Shown: positions 1 to 6,816 of the stretch, one piece after another | How the letters are laid out: every line of letters begins with the position of its first letter | Numbering within the stretch: the first letter of the stretch is position 1 | Source: Candidatus Thorarchaeota archaeon | Lineage (GTDB): Archaea; Asgardarchaeota; Thorarchaeia; Thorarchaeales; Thorarchaeaceae | Reading direction: 5' to 3' | Length of the DNA stretch: 33,635 bases | Assembly (NCBI GenBank): GCA_004524565.1 | Contig: SDNZ01000013.1 | Coordinates: forward strand, 1-33,635 | Made by a program: the position numbers and the translations under genes | The notes under the pieces: model-generated | Database searches by the model: none | The model's input: only the letters and a program-made list of their open reading frames with translations | Told to the model about the DNA's origin: nothing

Positions 1-2
1 CT

Positions 3-284
3 GATGAAGGAGGTTATATCTACTTCATGTGGGACAAACTTACTGGACCAGGGTACACATTATGGGCTCCTTTTCCCAAAGATACAAAGTACTTCGAACC
101 AAGCAAAGCAGAATCTATGATCAATTTTGTAGTCAGTGATATCGATGAATTTCTAGAAGAGCTACGAGCCAAAGGAGTCAATATAGATGAGCGGGGTGTA
201 GAAGTGACTGAACAAGGCAAATTCGCCTGGTGTATGGACCTCGAAGGAAATAAGATTGAATTATGGGAACCAAAAAATGAATAG
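3..284 (+). CDS. VOC (glyoxalase/bleomycin-resistance) family protein, 3' part
   Basis: The reading frame is open to the left edge (EGGYIYFMWDKL precedes the first internal ATG at 27), so this is the C-terminal part of a gene that begins outside the window. The visible residues match the C-terminal half of a vicinal-oxygen-chelate domain: the GYTLWAPFP strand, then MINFVVSDIDEFLEELRAKG (strand-helix), then CMDLEGNKIELWEP at the end. The Glu in IELWE is at the usual metal-ligand position of the family. Substrate cannot be predicted; VOC proteins include dioxygenases, isomerases and resistance proteins. The aldo/keto reductase follows 72 bases downstream on the same strand. Seen: motif and partial state. 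Known: fold family. Specific function is unknown. Confidence 0.85.
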   Translation, partial: DEGGYIYFMWDKLTGPGYTLWAPFPKDTKYFEPSKAESMINFVVSDIDEFLEELRAKGVNIDERGVEVTEQGKFAWCMDLEGNKIELWEPKNE

Positions 285-356
285 AGCAAACTAGACATCC
301 CTAAGTCATCTTTTTTATAGTTAAGTTTTCAATTCTTTTCTGTTGGAGGTCCCGTT

Positions 357-1355
357 TTGAAGTACAGAAAAGTTGGAAAAAGTGGTCTGAAGATAAGTGA
401 AATTTCCCTAGGTTCTTGGTTGACCTATGGAGGAACTGTTGACAACCAAGTTGCTAAGGATTGCATGACCACTGCAGTGGACAATGGAATCAATTTCATT
501 GATTGTGCAGAGATTTATGCTGGTGGAAAGGCAGAAATGGTCCTTGGTGAATGGCTTTCAGAAGAGACCGTTGATCGAAAGAATCTGGTCATCTCAAGCA
601 AAGTGTTTTGGCCTACAAGCGAAGATATCAATGATTGGGGAAACAGTAGAAAGAATATCTCTAATGCTATCGAAGGAACTCTGGAACGACTCCAGTTGGA
701 TTACATCGATATCTACTACTTGCACAGGTATGATTACACAACTCCTGTCAAAGAAACTGTAGATATGATGGATGACCTAATCATAGCAGGAGATATCCAT
801 TACTGGGGAACATCTGTTTGGACTGCAGCGCAATTGGAGCGAGCAAACGCTGTAGCAAAGGAAATCGGTGCTCACAAACCAATTGTTGAACAACCGCTCT
901 ACAACATGTTCTCACGGCACATTGAATTGGAGATTATGCCCGTAGGAAAAACTCATGGAATGGGTTTCACTGTATGGAGTCCATTAGCCCAGGGCATACT
1001 TACTGGTAAGTATAATGATGGTATTCCAGAAGGTAGCAGAGGAGAAAGTTCAAAGTTGATGGAAAGTATGCTGAATGAAGAGCATCTGTCCAAGGTGAGA
1101 AAACTTGGGGAGATAGCATCTTCTCTGGATATTACAACAAGTCAGCTGGCATTAGCCTGGATTCTCAGAAGATCGGAAATTTCAGCTGCAATCGTTGGTG
1201 CAACAAAACCAGAGCATGTCATTGAGAGTGTGGGAGCTTCTGATGTGACCCTTACATCGGATATTCTTGAGCAGATAGAAGTGGTGTTAGATAACAAACC
1301 ACAATGGCCTCCGACATACGCACCAAATATCTACTATGAAGATAGGATGAGATAA
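357..1355 (+). CDS. Aldo/keto reductase (Kv-beta-like group)
   Basis: This is a 332-residue NADPH-dependent oxidoreductase of the aldo/keto reductase superfamily, a cytosolic TIM barrel. The catalytic tetrad is visible as D49 and Y54 (FIDCAEIYAGG), K82 (VISSKVFW) and H123 (YYLHRYD). The EQPLYNMFSR, WSPLAQGILTGKY and AAIVGATKPEHV segments match the cofactor-binding half of the family, and the overall pattern is closest to the Kv-beta/YghZ-type members. The start is TTG at 357, supported by a GGAGGT at 345-350 with 6 bases of spacing. Physiological substrate is unknown. It may be cotranscribed with the VOC gene upstream, and it ends at a hairpin shared with the convergent membrane-protein gene. 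Confidence 0.93.
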   Translation: MKYRKVGKSGLKISEISLGSWLTYGGTVDNQVAKDCMTTAVDNGINFIDCAEIYAGGKAEMVLGEWLSEETVDRKNLVISSKVFWPTSEDINDWGNSRKNISNAIEGTLERLQLDYIDIYYLHRYDYTTPVKETVDMMDDLIIAGDIHYWGTSVWTAAQLERANAVAKEIGAHKPIVEQPLYNMFSRHIELEIMPVGKTHGMGFTVWSPLAQGILTGKYNDGIPEGSRGESSKLMESMLNEEHLSKVRKLGEIASSLDITTSQLALAWILRRSEISAAIVGATKPEHVIESVGASDVTLTSDILEQIEVVLDNKPQWPPTYAPNIYYEDRMR

Positions 1356-1366
1356 AATTCTAAGAT

Positions 1367-1399
1367 GGATGAGTGCTCAAAAGAACTGGGCACCCACCC
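1367..1399. terminator. Probable bidirectional terminator hairpin
   Basis: Arms GGATGAGTGCTC (1367-1378) and GGGCACCCACCC (1388-1399) pair around a 9-base loop with one G-U and two A-C mismatches on the plus strand. On the minus strand the A-C pairs become G-U, so the hairpin is more stable there. It lies between the stops of two convergent genes. No long T-run follows it, so this is moderate evidence only. Confidence 0.45.
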
Positions 1400-1406
1400 A
1401 CGAATT

Positions 1407-2420
1407 CTATGTAGATGTATTCCTAATCATTGGTATAATTCCAGCAACTATAACGAATATTGGTCCGATGAACAGACCAGCCCATACGAATGGTGCTATT
1501 ATACCAATAATAATCAGGGATAACAACCTGCTTTTCTTCTGAATCCAATTTTCTTTATGTGTTATCATCAGAGTGACTACACCCAAGAGGAGTGGAATTG
1601 TGATGAAAATAATCGTCGCAATTATTGTCCAATTGTATGGCGCATATAAGAGGGCAAGCACCATCTGTGTAAAGAAGGATAGACTTGAACCAAGGAACAT
1701 CAACCCACCCATAGTTCCCAATATAGAGGGCAATTGTTGCAGATTAAACACACTACGATGTCGCCACACTAAGAAGAATAACCCCAAGATGAGAGGTATG
1801 AACATAGGTAAAAGAATGAGAAACAGATTCTGCCCGCTCCATTGAAGAATTATCATGGCATCTAAAGGAACTGCAATCCAGCCTGTAATCGAGTATGCTT
1901 CAACATATCCTGTTACAAGAGCGTATCTGCCACCAATCGTCCCATCGTATATTGCAATATAGTAGGTTCCGGTTTCAGGAGCACTCATATTCAAATCAAC
2001 AGTCTTGTACTGACTCAATGGAGTAAATCCTTCAAATTCCGGTTCAAGTGTACTGGATTCAATCACCATCACTTCAGCTCCCGAGGGGATTTCTATTGAA
2101 GCATCAGGAGTACCTTGATTGGATATTCCCGGGCCCATCAAGATGAAAGTAGGTAAGAATCCACGATCACCTTCAGGCAATGGGACATTCACCATGAATC
2201 GAATTCGTTCATCAGCCATAGCTTCGAAACTGTAGTAGTGTGAATCTCCTGGAGCGATCTCAGAATAGTAGAACCAAGATTTCCACGGATCAATAATCTC
2301 TGTAGCAGTTGCAAGGGTTGTGCCATCTTCAGGAACAATTGGTATGTGAGCACTTGTAATTGTCCCTACAAAGAAGACAGTACACACTGCCAATATAATG
2401 AGAAGTCCACGATTCCTCAT
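1407..2420 (-). CDS. Membrane protein with secreted beta-rich domain and four to five C-terminal TM segments, function unknown
   Basis: The protein has 337 residues from the ATG at 2420. An N-terminal hydrophobic segment (RGLLIILAVCTVFFVGTITS) is a signal peptide or first anchor. A roughly 160-residue beta-rich extracytoplasmic domain follows, with a pattern like bacterial/archaeal pre-peptidase C-type domains (SHYYSFEAMADERIRFMV, then ETGTYYIAIYDG). About four hydrophobic segments follow (NLFLILLPMFIPLILGLFF, LGTMGGLMFLGSS, WTIIATIIFITIPLLLGVV and LLSLIIIGIIAPFVWAGLF). A TTG start at 2438 is possible, but the ATG has a TATA-like TAAATAG at the spacing expected for a leaderless transcript. 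I do not recognise a named family. Confidence 0.8.
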   Translation of the reverse strand: MRNRGLLIILAVCTVFFVGTITSAHIPIVPEDGTTLATATEIIDPWKSWFYYSEIAPGDSHYYSFEAMADERIRFMVNVPLPEGDRGFLPTFILMGPGISNQGTPDASIEIPSGAEVMVIESSTLEPEFEGFTPLSQYKTVDLNMSAPETGTYYIAIYDGTIGGRYALVTGYVEAYSITGWIAVPLDAMIILQWSGQNLFLILLPMFIPLILGLFFLVWRHRSVFNLQQLPSILGTMGGLMFLGSSLSFFTQMVLALLYAPYNWTIIATIIFITIPLLLGVVTLMITHKENWIQKKSRLLSLIIIGIIAPFVWAGLFIGPIFVIVAGIIPMIRNTST

Positions 2421-2731
2421 ACGTTCTTTTGATAGCAAACCTACTATTTAGTGTCTTGTTGAATTTGGTGGTTAAAGGATTCAATATACAATTTCCTTTC
2501 GAACTGTAAGTATCAATATGATTACAGCAGCAGCTAGAATATCTATGAAAAGGATTGATGTGGTAATATGGAGAAGAGAACAGAGAAGTCGTGTCAGACA
2601 TCTGCTGTTCTACTCCCTCATCGCCCATTCCTCTGTGCTGTAAATTTGTTTCCCACATGGATTTGACAACAACATGCGTTATCCAGTTGCTTATTATTAT
2701 CCAAAGGTGCTTAGAAAGAAGATGAACTATC
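2421..2731. other. Intergenic stretch of 311 bases
   Basis: This stretch separates two divergent membrane-protein genes. It contains the TATA-like element described at 2444-2450 and a purine-rich GAAAGAAGATG upstream of the plus-strand gene. A 134-codon minus-strand reading frame overlaps both flanking genes, but its Cys/His/Tyr/Asn-rich composition is not protein-like. I see no RNA gene, repeat or convincing small ORF here. Confidence 0.6.
2444..2450 (-). promoter_or_regulatory. TATA-like element for the minus-strand membrane protein
   Basis: Read on the minus strand, TAAATAG sits 24-30 bases upstream of the ATG at 2420. This is the spacing expected for an archaeal promoter driving a leaderless mRNA, and it argues for the ATG rather than the TTG at 2438. 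Confidence 0.45.
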
Positions 2732-3511
2732 ATGGGATGCCAAGTACAACTCTCTGTTGAACAGCCATATATCAGAACAGACTACGTTCTACTAAACAGC
2801 TTATTACATGTTGTGCGCGGGATTATCTTCATCGCACTCTCTTTTGCTGTCACTACGACCGCTAGTGTTCTTCTTGGAATTGGAATTGTGGAACTAATAG
2901 TAGCATGGTGGTTCTGGAGCATGAAGATTGAAGCTTGGGGAGTTTCAGCTGGAATGAGTCTTTTTCATGTTCTTTTCCCTGAAACTCTGGGAGTATCATT
3001 GATTGCAGGAGCTTTCATCCTTGTAGTATGTGGAATTCAATTCATCACACTTGGAATAATTCGTAACGATGGAGGATATAGTTTCGTTCGTATTGCAAAT
3101 GTCGATACTCAAGAGGTCAGAAATCCTGGAGACCTTCAACGGCGTGTTTTTGGATTAGCAGTACTTGCGCAACTCTTGAAATCATTCTTTGTTCTTCTAG
3201 GTGCAATTCTGCTTTATCCAATTCTGGGTCTATCAGAACCAATTCCATGGCTTAGCATCGTTCCTGTAATTCCTACAATCATAATTCTAGGATCTCTCGA
3301 TTTACTCGCGGGGATTGCAATGTACTTGGGGCGAGATTGGGCATTCCAACTGACTGTAATCTTGGTACCTCTGTCATTTATAGAAACAATGCTAACACTC
3401 TTGTCACCTGTGTTTCTCATAGCTGTTTGGATCCTGTTTTTACTCAACACTTGTTTGGCAAAGGATGGATTCTATTACAAGCTGAATCATAGATTCCGGA
3501 AAAATGCATGA
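2732..3511 (+). CDS. Multipass membrane protein with apparent internal duplication, function unknown
   Basis: The protein has 259 residues and about eight hydrophobic segments. Two halves seem related. Residues about 47-115 (LGIGIVELIVAWWFWSMKIE, then a Trp, then a helix ending LGIIRNDGGY) align by eye with about 187-250 (LGSLDLLAGIAMYLGRDWAF, then LLNTCLAKDGFYY), each ending with a short charged N/K-DG-aromatic-Y motif. A 30-residue polar segment (TQEVRNPGDLQRR) joins the halves. The start is ATG with a purine-rich stretch about 10 bases upstream. The next two genes follow on the same strand with gaps of 55 bases each and may be cotranscribed. No enzymatic or transporter motif was recognised. 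Confidence 0.8.
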   Translation: MGCQVQLSVEQPYIRTDYVLLNSLLHVVRGIIFIALSFAVTTTASVLLGIGIVELIVAWWFWSMKIEAWGVSAGMSLFHVLFPETLGVSLIAGAFILVVCGIQFITLGIIRNDGGYSFVRIANVDTQEVRNPGDLQRRVFGLAVLAQLLKSFFVLLGAILLYPILGLSEPIPWLSIVPVIPTIIILGSLDLLAGIAMYLGRDWAFQLTVILVPLSFIETMLTLLSPVFLIAVWILFLLNTCLAKDGFYYKLNHRFRKNA

Positions 3512-3566
3512 GACCATACCCAAGAAGTAAATAATGTACAAAGCTGAAATTTTTCAGTGATATATT

Positions 3567-4016
3567 GTGAGTCTGGTTTCTGAAGTAAAGAGCTGGTTGT
3601 GGGTACCCGCTGTTTGGGTAGTGGTATATTCAATTCTATTGATAATTGGAATAGGACTTGGTCCTGATTTTTACTGGGGTGTTATGTTAGTAGGCGTTCC
3701 ACTAGCAATTGCACCTATTACCTACAAGAATCTGGTTGGTGGCGGATGTAGTCTTAGATTCCAAATTTGTGCACTTGTGAAGGGAATGATTGCAGGTATG
3801 ATCTTCTTCGGTCTAACAATGGTTGCAGATTCCTTGTTATGGCCAAACCTATCTCTTTCTTTGGGATGGAATCCAACGACTCTGAGTGTTACTGACCTGT
3901 TTTACCAAATCTGGTTCTTCAGTGGTATTATTGGGGGATTTGGAGCTAGAATCATTGAGGTTCGAGGATATCATACAGGCTCTGAAATTACAATCGCAGG
4001 ATATCAAGACTCTTGA
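3567..4016 (+). CDS. Small four-TM membrane protein, function unknown
   Basis: The protein has 149 residues starting at GTG. Four hydrophobic segments are visible: about 10-32 (VPAVWVVVYSILLIIGIGLG), 36-55 (WGVMLVGVPLAIAPI), 68-88 (VKGMIAGMIFFGLTMVADSL) and 114-130 (FFSGIIGGFGA). A Gly-rich turn (NLVGGGCSLRF) lies between the second and third. There is no clear Shine-Dalgarno site before the GTG, so the exact start is uncertain. It sits between another membrane protein and the winged-helix protein, all on the same strand. I do not recognise the family. Confidence 0.7.
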   Translation: MSLVSEVKSWLWVPAVWVVVYSILLIIGIGLGPDFYWGVMLVGVPLAIAPITYKNLVGGGCSLRFQICALVKGMIAGMIFFGLTMVADSLLWPNLSLSLGWNPTTLSVTDLFYQIWFFSGIIGGFGARIIEVRGYHTGSEITIAGYQDS

Positions 4017-4046
4017 AAAGTAGATGATAAAAGGAACTCTGCCTCC

Positions 4047-4067
4047 CTACCTCAAAAGTGGAGGTAG
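4047..4067 (+). promoter_or_regulatory. Hairpin occluding the ribosome-binding site of the winged-helix gene
   Basis: CTACCTC (4047-4053) and GAGGTAG (4061-4067) form a perfect 7-bp stem around a 7-base loop. The GGAGGT Shine-Dalgarno sequence (4060-4065) for the ATG at 4072 lies in the loop edge and 3' arm. The next bases are A-rich, not T-rich, so this does not look like a terminator for the gene upstream. Translational control is inferred. Confidence 0.5.
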
Positions 4068-4071
4068 AAAA

Positions 4072-5250
4072 ATGGTTGAACCCACATCTGAACAACTCCA
4101 CTGGAATCAACTCAGGAAGCAGGCTCTTCTGGATGAGAAAGTTCCCGATTATTGTGAAGTTGCTAAATCCCAATTAGGTCTTCATTCAACTGATTACTGG
4201 ACTCCGTATTTTTCAGTCTGGTCAAGAATAGGTGACTTTGATGCTAAGGATATGTATGAGTCACTAGATAGTGGTAGAAATTTAGTAAGAACTCATGCTT
4301 TTAGAACAACGATTCATGTGATGCATATCGATAATCTATCGATGATAATCAATGCCACAGGTCCATCACTATTCAAAGCATGTCGGACAGATAAATACAG
4401 GAAGGTCGATGTACTCACTGACAAAGAGATTGAGTCTATGCTTTCTGATGTTCGAGATGCATTGAGAGAAGGACCTCTAGGTACAAGTGATCTCAAGAAA
4501 GTAGTTCCAGAAATCGGAGACCACGTCCGGTCAGCACTACTAATGCTGATGGCCCATGGAGAAGTAGTTCGAGCTAAAGCTAAGCATGCGAGGAGCAATC
4601 TAACATCGTATGCACTACTGAGTCAATGGGTTGACGGATTCAAACTAAAGATAGTTGATGAACAGGATGCTATCACTACCCTTATTCAGCATCATATAGA
4701 GAGATTTGGCCCTGTAACAATCGATGATATTGCATGGTGGTTACGACTGACAAAGACTGTGGTGAAGAGTGCAATTACCAGTCTTGGCGAAGAGATAGTG
4801 ACCCTCAATTTTGGTAATAGTCAAATGTACATGGGAAGTTCGGATTTCGAGATTACCTCATCCATAGAGAAACCGAAAGACAATCTTGTTTGGTTTCTTC
4901 CCTATGAGGACCATTTTCTCAAGGCGTTCATAGACCGGTCCAATTTCATAGACGAATCAATCCAACCAATGGTATTTCCTGCAGATCGAAGACACTTTTG
5001 GCCATCAAATCCAGATGTACCACAAATAATGCCCAGTAAAGGTTCTCGAGCAACAGGAGAGGTTCGACCAACAATTTGGCTAGATGGTCGGGTTGTGGGC
5101 AGATGGGAGTTAGATGATGATGAAAAACAAAAGAAGGTTGTAACAAGTATCTACGCAAAGGATGCTATGAGGCATCTGAATGAAATAGAGGATGTAAGGA
5201 TAGATTTAGAGGATTTTGTTAATCATCGGCTGCTTCCGATATCCAAATGA
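4072..5250 (+). CDS. Winged-helix DNA-binding protein of the AlkZ/YcaQ-like (HTH_42) superfamily
   Basis: The protein has 392 residues. An upstream in-frame ATG at 4024 exists, but GGAGGT at 4060-4065 with 6 bases of spacing supports 4072. Family hallmarks are the N-terminal region ending LGLHSTDYWTPYFSVWSRI, the LVRTHAFRTTIHVM segment, a winged-helix linker FGPVTIDDIAWWLRL, the WFLPYEDHFLKAF strand-helix, and RPTIWLDGRVVGRWE near the C terminus. Bacterial AlkZ glycosylases carry a Gln-x-Gln catalytic motif at the N-terminal site. Here LGLHSTD (residues 35-41) occupies the corresponding place, so crosslink-glycosylase activity should not be assumed. It is probably a cytosolic DNA-binding or repair-related protein. 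Family: fairly sure. Activity: unknown. Confidence 0.82.
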   Translation: MVEPTSEQLHWNQLRKQALLDEKVPDYCEVAKSQLGLHSTDYWTPYFSVWSRIGDFDAKDMYESLDSGRNLVRTHAFRTTIHVMHIDNLSMIINATGPSLFKACRTDKYRKVDVLTDKEIESMLSDVRDALREGPLGTSDLKKVVPEIGDHVRSALLMLMAHGEVVRAKAKHARSNLTSYALLSQWVDGFKLKIVDEQDAITTLIQHHIERFGPVTIDDIAWWLRLTKTVVKSAITSLGEEIVTLNFGNSQMYMGSSDFEITSSIEKPKDNLVWFLPYEDHFLKAFIDRSNFIDESIQPMVFPADRRHFWPSNPDVPQIMPSKGSRATGEVRPTIWLDGRVVGRWELDDDEKQKKVVTSIYAKDAMRHLNEIEDVRIDLEDFVNHRLLPISK

Positions 5251-5333
5251 TAATGGCTCTGTGATACCCAAGTAAGACATAACGCACAAATAGATAGATG
5301 TGCATTACAAAACTAACAACCGGAGTTGTTTAT

Positions 5334-5561
5334 ATGGGAAAGGGTTTAGCCATTTTCGGACTACTACTAATCATAGTAGGAATACTTCCAATCATCTTCA
5401 CGATGGTTGGGCTTGATGCATATGTCGCGTACTTCTCATTGGGATACTATATTCCATCAATTAGTTACTCACTCATGCTTGCAGGATATGAGTTTACAGA
5501 GTTGATGCTTATCTTGTTAGGAGTAGGGGTTCTATTCCTACTCATTGGTATTATCAAATAG
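5334..5561 (+). CDS. Small two-TM membrane protein, function unknown
   Basis: The protein has 75 residues, starting MGKGLAIFGLLLIIVGIL. An in-frame ATG at 5298 would add 12 residues, but GGAG at 5322-5325 is 8 bases before the ATG at 5334. The two hydrophobic helices are residues about 4-24 and 51-73, linked by a Tyr-rich loop (YVAYFSLGYYIPSISYS). The N-terminal MGK-x-AI pattern resembles that of the gene at 30277, which may point to a small family of such proteins in this genome. It is followed by a strong terminator hairpin. I do not recognise a family. Confidence 0.65.
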   Translation: MGKGLAIFGLLLIIVGILPIIFTMVGLDAYVAYFSLGYYIPSISYSLMLAGYEFTELMLILLGVGVLFLLIGIIK

Positions 5562-5591
5562 TCCGCGCATAAGCCACAAAAAAAGGGAACA

Positions 5592-5611
5592 TGGGGAGAG
5601 TATTCTCCCCC
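5592..5611. terminator. Bidirectional terminator hairpin
   Basis: GGGGAGA (5593-5599) and TCTCCCC (5604-5610) pair perfectly around GTAT. TTTATTTTTTC follows on the plus strand, and the minus-strand side is followed by CCCTTTTTTTG. It lies between convergent genes ending at 5561 and 5632. Confidence 0.8.
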
Positions 5612-5631
5612 ACTTTATTTTTTCAGATTTA

Positions 5632-6000
5632 TTAGTCAATTCCAATTTTCGTTGCAATCTTCATGATTATAAAAATCACAAAGGCAACTATTATGAATGT
5701 CAGTAGTGCTCCAAGAAATTCTCCAACCCTTAGAACGCCAAAAGTTATAGATTCCCAAGGGGTATCAGCTGGAAGAAATAGTTCTACAATTGGCATAATG
5801 AGAGTACTTACAAGAGTCTGAACCAATGCAGCCAACTGAAGACCTAGGATGAATGCAACTGCCAATCCAAGGACTTTGTATTTGGAAATGAAGTCCTTAA
5901 ATTCAGCAAGTAGATTACTAGGGGGAGGAGGAGGAGGGGCAGGTGTTAGAAGTTTCTTAATTTCTCGAAGTTCTTCGAGTATTTCAGTATCTGTAGACAT
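5632..6000 (-). CDS. mscL: Large-conductance mechanosensitive channel (MscL family) with N-terminal coiled-coil/polyproline extension
   Basis: This is a predicted pentameric membrane channel that opens under membrane tension to release solutes during hypo-osmotic shock. The MscL core is visible: amphipathic EFKDFISKYKV (33-43), TM1 LGLAVAFILGLQLAALVQTLVSTLIMPI with the typical L-V-x-x-L-x-x-x-I-M-P ending, a periplasmic loop, and TM2 GALLTFIIVAFVIFIIMKI. It is unusual in having about 30 extra N-terminal residues, a charged helix (EILEELREIKKLL) followed by a run of six prolines (22-27). The C-terminal cytoplasmic helix of bacterial MscL is missing. The start is the ATG at 6000, preceded by GGTGATAAC; the upstream in-frame TTG/ATG codons lack a ribosome site. 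Length is 122 residues, near the family norm. Confidence 0.8.
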   Translation of the reverse strand: MSTDTEILEELREIKKLLTPAPPPPPPSNLLAEFKDFISKYKVLGLAVAFILGLQLAALVQTLVSTLIMPIVELFLPADTPWESITFGVLRVGEFLGALLTFIIVAFVIFIIMKIATKIGID

Positions 6001-6101
6001 GTTATCACCACGAAAGGAATAGCACAAATGATGCATTACTATGAATATGACTCTTTCCAAGTGTAGCAGGTTTGATAAGTTTGATTGACTTTTGATTCCT
6101 G

Positions 6102-6740
6102 ATGAGTATCTGGTTCTCTATTTCATTATTGGGAATACTTGCAGTTATTCCCTTTCATTTTCTTTCAGTGGAACATTCAAAATTGGAAGGAAAGTACGGT
6201 GCAGATAAAGGAGAGAAAATTGGCTCTATTCTGGGAATGATCTCTGGGTGGGGCATATTTGTATTCTTGATAGGTCTCTGGATCTCTCCACAACCTCAGT
6301 TTCTCGTACCTATTCTTCAAAATATCATATTCATTACTCCACTACTTGGTCTTCTTGTTCTTCAGACACCGTTAGTTCACCTGTTAGTGGGAATTGTATT
6401 CCTGATGCCAGGAGCGTTGTTTGGAATTAAGGGGGTTACTGAGATAGGTCTGAAAGAATCAGAAACACATAGACCGGATAAGGTAATCACCACAGGACTC
6501 TATTCGCGCATGAGACATCCACAATATACGGGAGCTATTCTATCACACGTCGGAATCACATTCATACTATCTTCATTCTATTCATTACTTGTAACTCCAT
6601 TAGTGATAGTCGTCAATTACATTCTCTGCTGGAAGGAAGAGAAAGAGTTGGTACGGGAGTTTGGAGAAGAATATGAGCACTATAAAAAAACAGTACCAAT
6701 GTTCATACCAAGGATAAGACAAACAGACAAACAACAGTAA
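6102..6740 (+). CDS. Isoprenylcysteine carboxyl methyltransferase/phospholipid methyltransferase-type membrane protein
   Basis: This is a 212-residue integral membrane methyltransferase of the ICMT/PEMT/NnrU-like group. The SAM-binding C-terminal core is visible: TTGLYSRMRHPQYTGAIL (131-147), with the RHP signature at 138-140, then a TM hairpin, then the EE pair in CWKEEKELVREFGEEYEHY and a closing Y-x-x-VPMFIPR. Four to five TM helices precede and surround the core. Members methylate prenylated cysteines, phospholipids or other lipophilic acceptors, and the acceptor here is unknown. There is no Shine-Dalgarno before the ATG. A TTTGATAAG about 30 bases upstream would fit a leaderless start. 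It diverges from the MscL gene across 101 bases. Confidence 0.85.
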   Translation: MSIWFSISLLGILAVIPFHFLSVEHSKLEGKYGADKGEKIGSILGMISGWGIFVFLIGLWISPQPQFLVPILQNIIFITPLLGLLVLQTPLVHLLVGIVFLMPGALFGIKGVTEIGLKESETHRPDKVITTGLYSRMRHPQYTGAILSHVGITFILSSFYSLLVTPLVIVVNYILCWKEEKELVREFGEEYEHYKKTVPMFIPRIRQTDKQQ

Positions 6741-6816
6741 TAACACTTTGAAAGGCAGAATAATCAATCTAGCAGAATCTGAAACAGTACGCCGTATACG
6801 TTTCGAGGGATGTTAA

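Noticed and set aside
2329-2733. 134-codon minus-strand ORF across the 2.4-2.7 kb gap
   Set aside because: It overlaps the N terminus of the minus-strand membrane gene in another frame, and its Cys/His/Asn/Tyr-rich composition is unlike a real protein.
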